Below are positions 1-7,833 of a stretch of DNA of 40,812 nt, in pieces. The stretch covers positions 104,359 through 145,170 of the forward strand of contig NZ_BNCG01000008.1 of assembly GCF_014656355.1 (NCBI RefSeq), in the 5' to 3' direction. Below the pieces are notes generated by a model. The model saw only the letters and a list, made by a program, of their open reading frames with translations, did not search any database and was not told the DNA's origin. Made by a program: the position numbers and the translations under genes. Each line of letters begins with the position of its first letter. Within the stretch, counting starts at the first letter, position 1. Origin of the DNA: Camelimonas fluminis (GTDB lineage Bacteria; Pseudomonadota; Alphaproteobacteria; Rhizobiales; Beijerinckiaceae).

Positions 1-1008
1 GCCCATGTTCCAGAGCTGGTTCAGCCCACGCGGCACGCCGAGTTTCGAGCTGGAGCCCAGATTGCGCTCGTAGATTTCTGCGTAGTTGCCGGTGGCTTTC
101 ACGGCGCGGATCGCCCAGTCGGGGTCGAGACCCATCGCCTTGCCGAAATTGCCTTCAGCGCCGGTAAAACGGCGCACTTCCGGCTTCTGCGACTGCAGCG
201 CCTTTTCCACGTCGGTGGAGGCGATGCCCAGTTCCTCGGCGTTGACGAGGGCGAAATTGACCCACTTCACGATATTGAACCAGGGAAAGTCATCGCTGCG
301 GACAACCGGGCCCAGAGGCTCCCTGGAAATCACGTCCGGCAACACCGCGGCCTCGGCCGGTTTTGCCAGTTTGAGGCGCTCGCCATGCAGGGCCGACTGG
401 TCGCGGGTCAGCACGTCGCATTTGCCGTCGGCGAAGGCGGCGATCGCCTCGGCGGCGGTCGGGAACACCTTCTCTTCATAGGTCATGGAATTGGCCTTGA
501 AGAAATCGGCGAGATTGAGCTGGCTGGTGGTGCCGGCTTCGACGCACACCTTTGCCTTGTCGAGCGACAGGGCGCTGTCGACCCCGAGCGCCCGCTTCAC
601 GAGGAAGCCCTGGCCGTCGTGATAGGCGACGCCCGCGAAAGCCAGCCCAAGCTCCGCCTCACGGCCCAGGGTCCACGAGGTGTTGCGGGCCAGCAGGTCA
701 ACCTTGCCGTTTTTGAGGGCGTCGAAGCGCTGGCTGGCAGACAGGGGCGTAAAGGTAACCTTGCTGGCGTCGCCCAGCGTTGCGGCGGCGACGGCGCGGC
801 AGAAGTCGACGTCGAAGCCGCGCCACGCGCCGTTGTCATCCTTTTCCGAGAAGCCCGTGACGCCTTCGCTGACGCCGCAGTTGAGCGTTCCACGCTGTTT
901 GACCGTATCAAGCGTTCCCGCTTGCGCCGACATGACAAAGACGCCGGCCATCACGCCGATGGCGGCGCCGCCGAAACGGCGCAGGCTGGTCCATGGGGAC
1001 TTGGACAT
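1..1008 (-). CDS. aapJ: General L-amino-acid ABC transporter substrate-binding protein (AapJ-like), 3' end cut by the window
   Basis: Periplasmic binding protein of the polar amino-acid ABC family (SBP_bac_3), expected to deliver L-amino acids to an AapQMP-type transporter. The reading frame is open from the ATG at 1008 to the window edge, giving 336 codons with no stop. Residues 1-30 form a Sec signal peptide ending SAQA. The mature start (GTLDTVKQRGTLNCGV) and the later segments GFDVDFCRAVAAA, TRDQSALHGERL, ISREPLGPVVR and NLGSSSKLGVPRGLNQLWN match AapJ proteins along their whole length; AapJ is about 340 residues, so only about ten residues should be missing. A ribosome site GGGAAAGGGAGC precedes the ATG. 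The aapQMP genes would be expected beyond position 1. The specific substrate is inferred from family only. Confidence 0.88.
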   Translation of the reverse strand, partial: MSKSPWTSLRRFGGAAIGVMAGVFVMSAQAGTLDTVKQRGTLNCGVSEGVTGFSEKDDNGAWRGFDVDFCRAVAAATLGDASKVTFTPLSASQRFDALKNGKVDLLARNTSWTLGREAELGLAFAGVAYHDGQGFLVKRALGVDSALSLDKAKVCVEAGTTSQLNLADFFKANSMTYEEKVFPTAAEAIAAFADGKCDVLTRDQSALHGERLKLAKPAEAAVLPDVISREPLGPVVRSDDFPWFNIVKWVNFALVNAEELGIASTDVEKALQSQKPEVRRFTGAEGNFGKAMGLDPDWAIRAVKATGNYAEIYERNLGSSSKLGVPRGLNQLWNMG

Positions 1009-1134
1009 GGCTCCCTTTCCCTTTCGCATATTTGCGGTCGCTGAAGTGGACGCCGGTCTGCTGGAGCCGGGTCCCTTCCCAATGTTGAGAGAAGCTTGCA
1101 GGGGCGGACGTTTGCGCCGCCCGTCACGCGTTGC

Positions 1135-1773
1135 TTACAACGTCGCCTTGTGGCGGATGATCACCTTCGTGCCGACGGGCACCCGTTCAAACAGGTCGAT
1201 GATGTCGCCATTGGCCAGACGGAAGCAGCCGGATGAAATGGCTTGTCCAATGGTTTCCGGCTGGTTGGTGCCGTGAATGCGGAACACCGTGGAGCCCAGA
1301 TAGAGCGCGCGGGCGCCCATGGGGTTGCCTGGACCGCCGGCCATGAAGCGCGGCAGGTAGGGCTGGCGCTTCAGCATGTCTGGCGGCGGCCGCCAGTCGG
1401 GCCACTCGGCCTTGCGCGTCACCTGAACCTTTCCGGACCAGGTGAAGCCTTCGCGGCCGACGCCAATGCCATAACGTAGCGCCCGCCCATTGCCCTGTAC
1501 GACATAAAGGAAGCGCTCATCGGAATGGATGATGACCGTGCCGGGCGCCTCGGTGGTGCGGTATAGCACCATCTGGCGGGCGAACGGACCGTCGGTGATG
1601 CGCACCTCTTCCGTGGAGATGCGGCCCGGCTCGTCGCCGATATCCATGGTTTCGCGGATATCAGCCGGCGGGCGCGGCGGCTGTGGCGCCGCCAGGGCTG
1701 GCGTCGCGACGAGGCAGACCAGCCCAAGGCCGGATATCAAAAGACGGCGGAATGTGTTTCGATCAGATTTCAT
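1135..1773 (-). CDS. L,D-transpeptidase (YkuD domain), secreted
   Basis: Periplasmic cysteine transpeptidase that makes 3-3 peptidoglycan cross-links or anchors proteins to peptidoglycan. With the start at 1773 the protein is 212 residues: a signal peptide (1-28, ending PALA), a proline-rich linker, then a YkuD domain. The catalytic signature is visible as HGTNQPETIG (His about 167) followed by SSGCFRLAN (Cys about 183). The segment FRIHGT...SGCFRL is characteristic of the family. The frame is open upstream to 1848, but that would overlap the neighbouring lipoprotein gene and put about 25 non-signal residues before the signal peptide, so the internal ATG is chosen. Which cross-linking role it has cannot be told. 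Confidence 0.88.
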   Translation of the reverse strand: MKSDRNTFRRLLISGLGLVCLVATPALAAPQPPRPPADIRETMDIGDEPGRISTEEVRITDGPFARQMVLYRTTEAPGTVIIHSDERFLYVVQGNGRALRYGIGVGREGFTWSGKVQVTRKAEWPDWRPPPDMLKRQPYLPRFMAGGPGNPMGARALYLGSTVFRIHGTNQPETIGQAISSGCFRLANGDIIDLFERVPVGTKVIIRHKATL

Positions 1774-1789
1774 GACGCGCCGGCTCCCG

Positions 1790-2284
1790 TCAACTGCAAC
1801 GGACGAAGACAAAAGTGCCATAGCGCCGGTGCGCGTCGGGATCGACAAACCGCATGGTCAGCACGTTGGGCGACACTGACAGCAGCTCGCGGTCCTGCGG
1901 ATCGCCGGCGGGTGACTCGAAGCCGATGTAGGTCCGGCCGTCCGCTCCCGCCTTCAGGCGCAGCTCATAGAGCTTGGCGTCGTCGGCCACGTGCATCATC
2001 ACGCCGTCATTGGGGCCGCGAACGATCTTGTATGGCTGGCTGCACTGGGCTTTCGCCTGGGCTTCAGTGCGCTTGCGGTCCTTGTCGGTGTGAAAAGAGG
2101 CGATGCCCCAGCTGCCGACCAGCGCGTCGCGCGAGACGCCGGTTGGACTGGGCGCCCGCGCCGTCGGCGACAGTCCTTCGCCGAGGCTGCAGGCGGCCAG
2201 CACAAGCGGCAGCGCGACAGCGCAGGCGCAAGCAGCGAGTCCCGGGCGCTTCATCCGCGCATCGCCGTCGCATGTCTGTGTCAT
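1790..2284 (-). CDS. Small predicted lipoprotein of unknown function
   Basis: About 164 residues. The N-terminus has a hydrophobic stretch ending in a lipobox, VLAAC, with the lipidated Cys at about residue 32 from this start or residue 22 from the alternative ATG at 2254. The ATG at 2284 is preferred because GGGAGAGGGAAC lies directly before it, whereas 2254 has no clear ribosome site. The mature part begins with a Ser/Pro/Ala-rich linker, then a compact domain starting DALVGSWGIASF and ending YGTFVFVRC with two Cys residues that could pair. The opening VGSWG resembles small beta-barrel lipoproteins of alphaproteobacteria, but no function is assigned. It lies 16 bp upstream of the L,D-transpeptidase on the same strand, so the two may be co-transcribed. 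Confidence 0.75.
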   Translation of the reverse strand: MTQTCDGDARMKRPGLAACACAVALPLVLAACSLGEGLSPTARAPSPTGVSRDALVGSWGIASFHTDKDRKRTEAQAKAQCSQPYKIVRGPNDGVMMHVADDAKLYELRLKAGADGRTYIGFESPAGDPQDRELLSVSPNVLTMRFVDPDAHRRYGTFVFVRCS

Positions 2285-2350
2285 ACGTTCCCTCTCCCAC
2301 ATGATGCTCATCTGGCGCCGGATCCCGGGGGAATGCGGCGCGCCGGTCTT

Positions 2351-2382
2351 GCTCCGCATCCTGGACGTCCAGGATGCGGAGC
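2351..2382. repeat. Perfect 32-bp palindrome
   Basis: The arms GCTCCGCATCCTGGAC and GTCCAGGATGCGGAGC are exact reverse complements with no spacer. The element lies in the promoter-side gap of the lipoprotein gene. The following bases, AGCATGATCCCAAAA, resemble the tail of dispersed intergenic repeats common in Hyphomicrobiales. It could be a REP-like unit, a strong operator or a cruciform. Confidence 0.7.
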
Positions 2383-2505
2383 GCCAGAGCATGATCCCAA
2401 AAAATGGACATCTCCTTGCGGTATTCACCTTAGCGATTTATCTCTTTGATAATCACTGGGAATTGTCGACTGGAGGGCCTCCTTCGTGGTTGCACGAGGT
2501 GTTGC

Positions 2506-2826
2506 ATGGCCGTGATTGTATGGCAAAAAGGCATTGTCGTTGTGACGGCGAAGCACCTTCAAAGGCTCACAAGCGGCGCCTTCAGATACCAGCGGCGCAT
2601 CCCAGCCTAACTCAGGAAGCACTACGGGAACCAGGTGTTCAGGCGTGTCTCGTTGGGAACCAGGGACCTTGTGGCAGCCGCACGGAAGGCTCAGGCCATC
2701 GCAGCTCAGGACGATGCGCCATGGGCGTCTCTGAGGACGCCCGAGGCTCGTGGACAGGACATAAGAACCCACGAGAACCAACTGGCCGCACTAAGGCGTA
2801 TACTCATGAAATTGTTGGCGTTTTAG
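2506..2826 (+). pseudogene. Decayed N-terminal fragment of a tyrosine recombinase (site-specific integrase)
   Basis: Reading from the ATG at 2506 gives an opening KHLQRLTSGAFRYQRRIPA, then an in-frame TAA at 2608-2610, then LRKHYGNQVFRRVSLGTRD, AARKAQAIAAQDDAPW and ASLRTPEA before the frame ends at 2826. This order (tyrosine- and arginine-rich opening, IPA.LR.HYG, SLGTRD, AARK) is the N-terminal SAM-like segment of integrases of genomic islands and phages, normally about 350-400 residues. The core-binding and catalytic domains are missing. An IS5-type transposase remnant begins about 40 bp downstream, so insertion of that element plausibly truncated it. The evidence is pattern-based; the in-frame stop and missing catalytic half make it non-functional. 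Confidence 0.65.
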
Positions 2827-2866
2827 CCGCTTAATGATTCAAGGCCCCTGATTGTGGGGAGCCTTG

Positions 2867-3618
2867 ATGAGCTGTCGTCACTACGAACTGACCGACCATG
2901 AATGGACGAGAGCCACTTTTGCCCAACAAGCCGCGTAGTGTTCCGCGCGTTGACGACAGGCGCGTGCTCAACGGCATCCTGTGGCGGTTTCGCATTGGCT
3001 CGCCGGGCGGAGACACCTGAGCGCTACGGCCCCTGCACGACCTGCTACAACCGCTTTGTCCGGTGGCGAAAAGCCGGAGTATGGGGTCGGCTTCCCGAAG
3101 CGGTCTCAGACGCTTACGAGAACGATATCGTCATGATCGGCTCCACCTGCGTCCGCGTCCACCAGCACGGGGCGACGGGAAAAAAGGGGCTGGAGACGAT
3201 GGCGGCACGGGACGTTCCCGCGGCGGCCTCACGAGCAAGATCCACGCACTCGTCGGTGCCGAAGGCCGACCGGTCAAACTCCGCCTGACAGGCGAACAGG
3301 TTGCGGACTGCACGCAGGCGGAAGCACTGACCATCGACGTACAAGGCGGCCATGTACTGCTGGCAGACCGTGGTTACGATGCCAATGATCTGCGAGCGGC
3401 CATGGCGGAGCGAAACGCCTGGACCAATATTCCGCCCAGGTCCAATCGCAAGGGCAGCTTCGCATTCTCCCGGTGGGTGTACCGCCAACGCAACCATGAC
3501 GAGCGGTTCTTTAACCCAAGCAGTTCAGGGGCACAGCCACACGCTAAGACAAGCGCCCCGAGAACCAATGCCGCGTATCAGCGCTACAGGCGCCTCCATC
3601 CCGGCAGACCACAATGAT
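2867..3618 (+). pseudogene. Degenerate IS5-family (IS427-like) transposase
   Basis: The transposase can be followed only by changing frame. It starts at the ATG 2867 (MSCRHYELTDHEW), hits TAG at 2936, and continues in another frame as LLPNKPRSVPRVDDRRVLNG and ILWRFRIGSP. It then shifts again to ERYGPCTTCYNRFVRWRKAG, CVRVHQHGATGKKG, GRSRGGLTSKIHALV, LLADRGYD, NIPPRSNRKGSFAFS and YRQRN..ERFFN. The first catalytic Asp of the DDE triad (usual MIDST) is Gly here (MIGST, codon 3139-3141); the second Asp (LADRGYD) and the Glu (ERFFN) remain. A later Tyr codon has become TAA (TATR-stop-DKRPEN). The element is therefore dead. A small inverted repeat, TCAAGGC/GCCTTGA (2839-2867), lies at the start; true terminal inverted repeats were not identified. 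Confidence 0.88.
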
Positions 3619-3749
3619 CCCGGCCTGTTGCAGTGGGAAACGACCGTCCCCGCGGTTTGAACACTCCATACGTGTGGCGACGTCATCATCGCCCCATCGA
3701 AAAAGCGTGGGCCTGACGGGACCACCACGCGCATCTCGACAGGATTAGC

Positions 3750-3766
3750 CGGAATCGTCGATTCCG
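3750..3766. promoter_or_regulatory. Short inverted repeat, possible operator
   Basis: Arms CGGAATC and GATTCCG with a 3-nt spacer. It lies in the 275-bp gap between the IS5 remnant and the MFS remnant, about 130 bp before that remnant's ATG. Size and symmetry fit a dimeric repressor site, but nothing else supports function. Confidence 0.3.
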
Positions 3767-3878
3767 ACGATGTGAAGTGGAGAAAATATTGTTTCTCTAC
3801 ATATTCGGGATCGCCATCGTTGAAGCAGGGGCGCCGTTTTTCATCCGATGGCCGATCATCAATCTATCTGGAATAAAA

Positions 3879-3887
3879 ACTGTTCGG
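3879..3887 (+). promoter_or_regulatory. Partial copy of the catabolic promoter half-site ACTGTTNGG
   Basis: ACTGTTCGG lies just before the ATG of the MFS remnant at 3895. It matches the first nine positions of the element found before the LivK-type gene at 6510 and the SDR at 11494. On its own nine bases is weak evidence, and the transporter behind it is broken. Confidence 0.25.
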
Positions 3888-3894
3888 GTGGGTT

Positions 3895-4170
3895 ATGCGC
3901 ATCAACATCCTGGCCGTGGCGGACGACGCCAGATACGGCAAGCTTCCGATTGTGGTTCTGACCCTGTGCGCCGCGCTTATGGCGATCGACCGCTATGATT
4001 TCACCAGTATCGGCGCTGCGCTACCACCAACTATTTCCCAGATGAAGATAAATCCCGGCTCCGCTGGTCTTCCCGGTGTCTCCGCTCTGGTTGGCATGAC
4101 GCGCCGCGCGCTGGCTGACAGCTGTCCGACATGTCGCGGAGCGTCGTTGTTGACCGGCGCATCGCCATAA
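3895..4170 (+). pseudogene. Truncated MFS transporter, aromatic acid:H+ symporter (AAHS, PcaK-like) N-terminus
   Basis: The first 65 or so codons read as the N-terminus of an AAHS-type transporter. A short cytoplasmic lead (MRINILAVADDARYGKL) is followed by the first membrane helix (IVVLTLCAALMAIDRYDF), which carries the family's Asp after the helix, then SIGAALPPTISQMKI and SALVG. Family members have about 450 residues and 12 helices; here the frame is lost after SALVGM and ends at 4170 after 91 codons. Family motif A (normally G.LADR.GRR) is reduced to a garbled ALADSCPTC. The stump lies directly before an intact acyl-CoA ligase, so the original pair may have been uptake and CoA activation of an aromatic or alicyclic acid. 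Confidence 0.65.
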
Positions 4171-4220
4171 ATTCCCTCGAAGCAGGCAATCACGACCATG
4201 CAATTCCTGGAGGGGCTGTC

Positions 4221-5768
4221 ATGACGATCAACATTGGTCATTTTCTTGCGAAGCGCGCCCTGTTGAGCCCGCAACTGGAGGCAATCGTGGAGCCGTCCGC
4301 GGGTGGACGGCGCCAGACGTTCCGGCAGCTCAACGCACGCTGCAATCAGGTCGCGAACGCCCTGCGCGCGTCCGGCGTGGCTCCTGGTGAACGGGTCGGG
4401 CTGTTGATGATGAACGGCCTGGAATTCATCGAGTCGTTCTATGCTGTCGCGAAGACAGGCGCGGTGAATGTGCCGCTGAACTGGCGTCTGGTGGCGGACG
4501 AACTCGAATTCATTCTCAAGGATTCCGGCGCCGCCGTACTGATCTATTCTGAGGAATTCGCAGCGATCGCGGCGGAATTACACGGGCGGGGAGCAAAGAC
4601 CGACATCCGTTTCTGGGTTCAGGTCGGTGGCCAGCCGGCGGCTTTTGCGACGTCTTACGACGTCTGGATGGGAGGTGCGCCGGGCGTCGAGCCTGAGCTC
4701 GCCGGCTTCGAAGACGACCTGCTGTTCATCATGTACACGTCGGGCACGACCGGCCTGCCCAAGGGCGTGATGCATTCCCACAACTCCGTGATGTGGTCGA
4801 TCCTGACCGTGGCGGCCACCGCCGATGTTCGCTACGGCGACCGCTATCTGCTGTCCCTGCCGATGTTCCATGTTGGTGCGCTCAACCCGGTCATGGGTAA
4901 CCTCTATCTCGGCGTCACCTCGGTCGTGTTGAAGAGTTTCGATCCGGGGCAGTCATGGGAATTGATCCGCGACGAGAAGATCACCTGCACGCTGATGGTG
5001 CCGGCGATGCTGCAGTTCATGCTTGCCGCCTACGACAGGGCGACGCACGATCACAGTTCGTTGCGCTGGTGCGTCAGCGGCGCGGCGCCGGTGCCGGTGA
5101 CGCTTATCGAAACGTACGTCGCGATGGGCATCGAGGTCCTGCAGGTATATGGCCTGACCGAGAGTTGCGGACCCGGCTGCATGATTGTCGGAGAGGACGC
5201 GGTGACGCGCGCAGGCTCAACCGGCCGCGCCTTTTTCCACACCGACATGCGTGTCATCGACGGCAATGGGCAGGAATGCGCGGCCGGTGAAAACGGCGAG
5301 GTGGTGCTTCGCGGGCGACATATGATGGTGGGCTACTGGAACCGCCCCGACGCCACAGCGCAGGCCATGCGCGACGGATGGCTGCATACGGGGGATGTGG
5401 GCTCGCTGGACGAGGAGGGCTTCCTTACAATCCGCGATCGCATGAAGGACATGCTGATTTCCGGCGGCGAGAACGTCTATCCTGCGGAGGTCGAGAATGT
5501 GCTGCTCGGCCATCCAGGCGTCAGCGACGCCGCCGTGATCGGTCTGCCGTCACCAAAATGGGGCGAAGTGCCGCTGGCCGTGGTTGTCAGGAAAGATGCG
5601 GACCTCAGCGAAGCCAATGTGCTCGAATGGTGCAAGGGCAAGCTCGCACCGTTCAAGAGGCCCAAGGTCGCAGTGTTTATCGACGTGATCCCACGCAATC
5701 CGACCGGCAAGATCCTGAAGCGAGTCCTGCGCGACGCCTACGGGCAAAGCGTTAAGGCGCCCGAATGA
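4221..5768 (+). CDS. Acyl-CoA synthetase (AMP-forming, ANL superfamily)
   Basis: Cytoplasmic ligase of 515 residues, the normal size for fatty or aromatic acid CoA ligases, which activate a carboxylate through an acyl-adenylate and pass it to CoA. Visible motifs are the P-loop YTSGTTGLPKG (about 172-182), VYGLTES, GWLHTGD (about 388), the hinge region RMKDMLISGGENVYPAEVE (about 407-425) and the C-terminal catalytic Lys in NPTGKILKR (about 496). The frame is open upstream to 4131, but the ATG at 4221 follows GGAGGGG at ideal spacing and gives the standard N-terminus. It stands alone between two remnants and is the only intact gene of this stretch. The closest relatives by motif are medium- and long-chain acyl-CoA ligases; the substrate cannot be read from the sequence. 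Confidence 0.9.
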   Translation: MTINIGHFLAKRALLSPQLEAIVEPSAGGRRQTFRQLNARCNQVANALRASGVAPGERVGLLMMNGLEFIESFYAVAKTGAVNVPLNWRLVADELEFILKDSGAAVLIYSEEFAAIAAELHGRGAKTDIRFWVQVGGQPAAFATSYDVWMGGAPGVEPELAGFEDDLLFIMYTSGTTGLPKGVMHSHNSVMWSILTVAATADVRYGDRYLLSLPMFHVGALNPVMGNLYLGVTSVVLKSFDPGQSWELIRDEKITCTLMVPAMLQFMLAAYDRATHDHSSLRWCVSGAAPVPVTLIETYVAMGIEVLQVYGLTESCGPGCMIVGEDAVTRAGSTGRAFFHTDMRVIDGNGQECAAGENGEVVLRGRHMMVGYWNRPDATAQAMRDGWLHTGDVGSLDEEGFLTIRDRMKDMLISGGENVYPAEVENVLLGHPGVSDAAVIGLPSPKWGEVPLAVVVRKDADLSEANVLEWCKGKLAPFKRPKVAVFIDVIPRNPTGKILKRVLRDAYGQSVKAPE

Positions 5769-6120
5769 ATGCGAGCCGACAGGAAATCAGTCCGCTCAAT
5801 TTCCGGGGGGTAAACCTGGCTCACCATTTCGATCACATAGCGCTTCGACCGCATTCCCGGTGCGTGAGGTTGATTGGGACGCCGGGCGATCACGGACAGG
5901 GCATGCCCCCAAGAACATAATCGCGCCGAGCTCGCTGGATCACGTCAACCAGGTGTTCCAGGCGCTTGCGCCGAACCGGTTCCCGGTTTCAGGCCTCTCT
6001 ACCTTCGATCAGGTCGGGCTTCGCTTCTGAGCATGATCGGTCTTGGCTATCAGTCGCTCTCAAGAAGTGGGCCCCTCGGCCGTTGGTCGTGTCGCTGATG
6101 CTCGTATGGGGAATACCTCA
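5769..6120. other. Intergenic stretch without a recognisable gene
   Basis: No open frame here has a ribosome site or a familiar protein pattern. The bases around 5960-5990 (CCGGTTCCCGGTTTCAGG) and 6030 (GAGCATGATCGG) look like worn pieces of dispersed intergenic repeats. The stretch continues into the IS3 remnant on the minus strand, so it may contain further unrecognisable insertion-sequence debris. Confidence 0.5.
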
Positions 6121-6257
6121 TCAGTCGTCGCCCCCATCCGCGATCATGCTTTTTTGAGCAGATGGTTCTCGAGGGTCAGATCCGCGACGCATTCCTTCAG
6201 CGCGCGGGCCTCACGACGCAAATCCTCGACCGCGTCGGTTGTGGCGGTACGGGCGCC
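6121..6257 (-). pseudogene. IS3-family OrfA C-terminal remnant
   Basis: The minus-strand frame ends ATTDAVEDLRREARALK, ECVADLTLENHLLKKA-stop. This is the leucine-zipper tail of a common rhizobial IS3-type OrfA, which normally ends LLKKSMIADGGDD. Reading the tract of six A residues one base back restores SMIADGGDD-stop and an overlapping ATG AGG TAT, the usual OrfB start. So either an A has been lost or this is the old programmed frameshift site. No N-terminal helix-turn-helix half and no OrfB catalytic domain is present, so the element is dead. Confidence 0.7.
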
Positions 6258-6450
6258 CCGGCAGAAGGATGAGAAGGCGCATCGTGCAGTGTGGCGGGCC
6301 GAATTCTCACCTTCTGGATGCAGGAAATTATGCTGGAACAATATTCCAGAAGCCCGATCGAAGGCGCGCATTTGCCCACATGACCCTTGAGCTGGCTCCG
6401 GGCATCCCACGCAACTGCGTACGATTCAGGGTTGACGCCATTTGCATCAT

Positions 6451-6480
6451 ACTGTTTGGTACATTTATATAATGAAAAGT
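6451..6480 (+). promoter_or_regulatory. Promoter/operator element shared with the monooxygenase promoter
   Basis: A 30-bp element beginning ACTGTTTGGTACATTTA and ending GAAAAGT. It agrees at 20 of 30 positions with the perfect inverted repeat at 15671-15700 read on the minus strand, and shares its ACT-N4-GGTA-N-ATTTA core. It contains a good -10 box TATAAT at 6468-6473 and ends 30 bp before the ATG of the LivK-type binding protein, so a bound regulator would cover the promoter. Confidence 0.6.
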
Positions 6481-6509
6481 ATAAATCCGGTTGGATCGAG
6501 GGACGAAGC

Positions 6510-7736
6510 ATGCGTTTTGCGGGCAAACTTCTGGCGGGGTGCGCTATGGCGCTCCTGTCCGGCGCGGCGGCGATCGCGGAGACAAAACCGCCGTTGAAAA
6601 TCGGCGTTCTGGACGACCTGTCCGGGCCGTATGAAGATGTTTCGGGCAAGGGCTCGGTGATCGCGGCGCAACTGGCGGCCGAAGACATGAAGGAAGTGCT
6701 TGGCCGCAAGGTCGAGATCGTTTTCGCCGACCACACCAACAAGGCTGACGTCGGCGCGCCGATCGCCAAGCGCTGGTTCGACGTGGACGGCGTTGACATG
6801 GTGACTGGCCTTGGCAACTCGGCGGTCGCCCTGGGCGTGCGCAACGTCGCCGCCAACGCCGGCAAGATCGACATTGTCGTCAACGCTGGCAGCAGCGACT
6901 TCAGCGGCAAATTCTGCACGCCCACCTCGTTTCACTGGGTGTATGACACCTATGGTCTGGCAAAAACCATCGGCACCGCCACAATCCGCAGCGGCGCCAA
7001 AAGCTTCTATATGATCCTGGTCGACTATGGCGTCGCCAACGCCTTGCAGCGCGATGGAACCCAGTTCGCCACCGCCGCTGGCGGCAAATCCGCCGGCAGC
7101 ATTCGCGTGCCGCTGAACAACAAGGATTATTCCTCGTTCATCCTGCAGGCCCAAGGCAGCAGCGCCGACGCCATCCTGCTTGGCATTGCCGGCGCTGACC
7201 TGGTGAACTTCATCAAGCAGGCGCGTGAATTCGGCGTTTCCCAAGACAAGACGAAAATGGCGTCGTTTCTGTCCTACATCAATGATGTGCGCGGTCTTGG
7301 CATTGACGCGGCGCAGGGCCTGCTGCTTTCCGAGGCGTTCTATTGGGATCAGGATGAGAAGAGCCGCGCCTTCGCGAGGCGCTTCTACGAGCGCGCCAAA
7401 AAGATGCCAAACGGCATGCAGGCGGGCGTCTACAGCGCCGTCAACCACTACCTGAAGGCGGTGCAGGCCGCCGGGACCACCGACACCAAAGCCGTAGTTT
7501 CCAAGATCAGGGAACTGCCGGTCAACGATTTCATGTCGGACAATGTCAAGGTCCGCGAGGATGGCCGCGCCGCGCGCCCCATGTACTTGTACCAAGTGAA
7601 AAAGCCTGGCGAGCCTAAAGGCGAATGGGACGTCATGACACCGATCCAGAAGCTGTCTGCGGAAGAGGCGACGCGCCCGCTGTCAGAAAGCGAATGCAGC
7701 TTCGTGCAGAAGACCGGAGCACAACAGGGCAAATGA
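6510..7736 (+). CDS. ABC transporter substrate-binding protein, branched-chain amino acid/LivK type (Peripla_BP_6)
   Basis: Periplasmic binding protein of 408 residues. The signal peptide is residues 1-23 (ending AAIA). The mature protein opens PLKIGVLDDLSGPYEDVSGKG, the standard first strand and helix of type I LivK-like proteins, and continues with RKVEIVFADHTNKADVGA and ASFLSYINDVRGLG. The start at 6510 has GAGGGA before it and begins the signal peptide; the frame is open upstream, but those residues do not fit. In soil alphaproteobacteria such proteins often bind aromatic or other carboxylic acids rather than amino acids. No permease or ATPase lies nearby. The promoter element suggests co-regulation with the monooxygenase operon, so its ligand may be that pathway's substrate; this is inference. 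Confidence 0.88.
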   Translation: MRFAGKLLAGCAMALLSGAAAIAETKPPLKIGVLDDLSGPYEDVSGKGSVIAAQLAAEDMKEVLGRKVEIVFADHTNKADVGAPIAKRWFDVDGVDMVTGLGNSAVALGVRNVAANAGKIDIVVNAGSSDFSGKFCTPTSFHWVYDTYGLAKTIGTATIRSGAKSFYMILVDYGVANALQRDGTQFATAAGGKSAGSIRVPLNNKDYSSFILQAQGSSADAILLGIAGADLVNFIKQAREFGVSQDKTKMASFLSYINDVRGLGIDAAQGLLLSEAFYWDQDEKSRAFARRFYERAKKMPNGMQAGVYSAVNHYLKAVQAAGTTDTKAVVSKIRELPVNDFMSDNVKVREDGRAARPMYLYQVKKPGEPKGEWDVMTPIQKLSAEEATRPLSESECSFVQKTGAQQGK

Positions 7737-7797
7737 CCTGGGCAGCAAGCCGTTTCCGTCGGGCCTGCCATCCTCCCTGTTGGCCCGACGGCGCGCT

Positions 7798-7833
7798 GCC
7801 GGCCAGACGAGCGCCCGTCTGGCCGGCATTTTT
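7798..7833 (+). terminator. Rho-independent terminator of the LivK-type gene
   Basis: A perfect 12-bp stem, GCCGGCCAGACG / CGTCTGGCCGGC, with a 6-nt loop is followed by ATTTTT. It lies 61 bp after the stop codon. Confidence 0.9.

Noticed and set aside
2425-2781. A 118-codon minus-strand frame across the integrase remnant
   Set aside because: The plus-strand reading has clear integrase segments; the minus-strand product has none.
6000-6120. Possible C-terminal remnant of IS3 OrfB (TSISDTTNGRGAHFL) on the minus strand
   Set aside because: Resembles the YHESIS..FGRG end of OrfB only loosely; the likeness could be chance.
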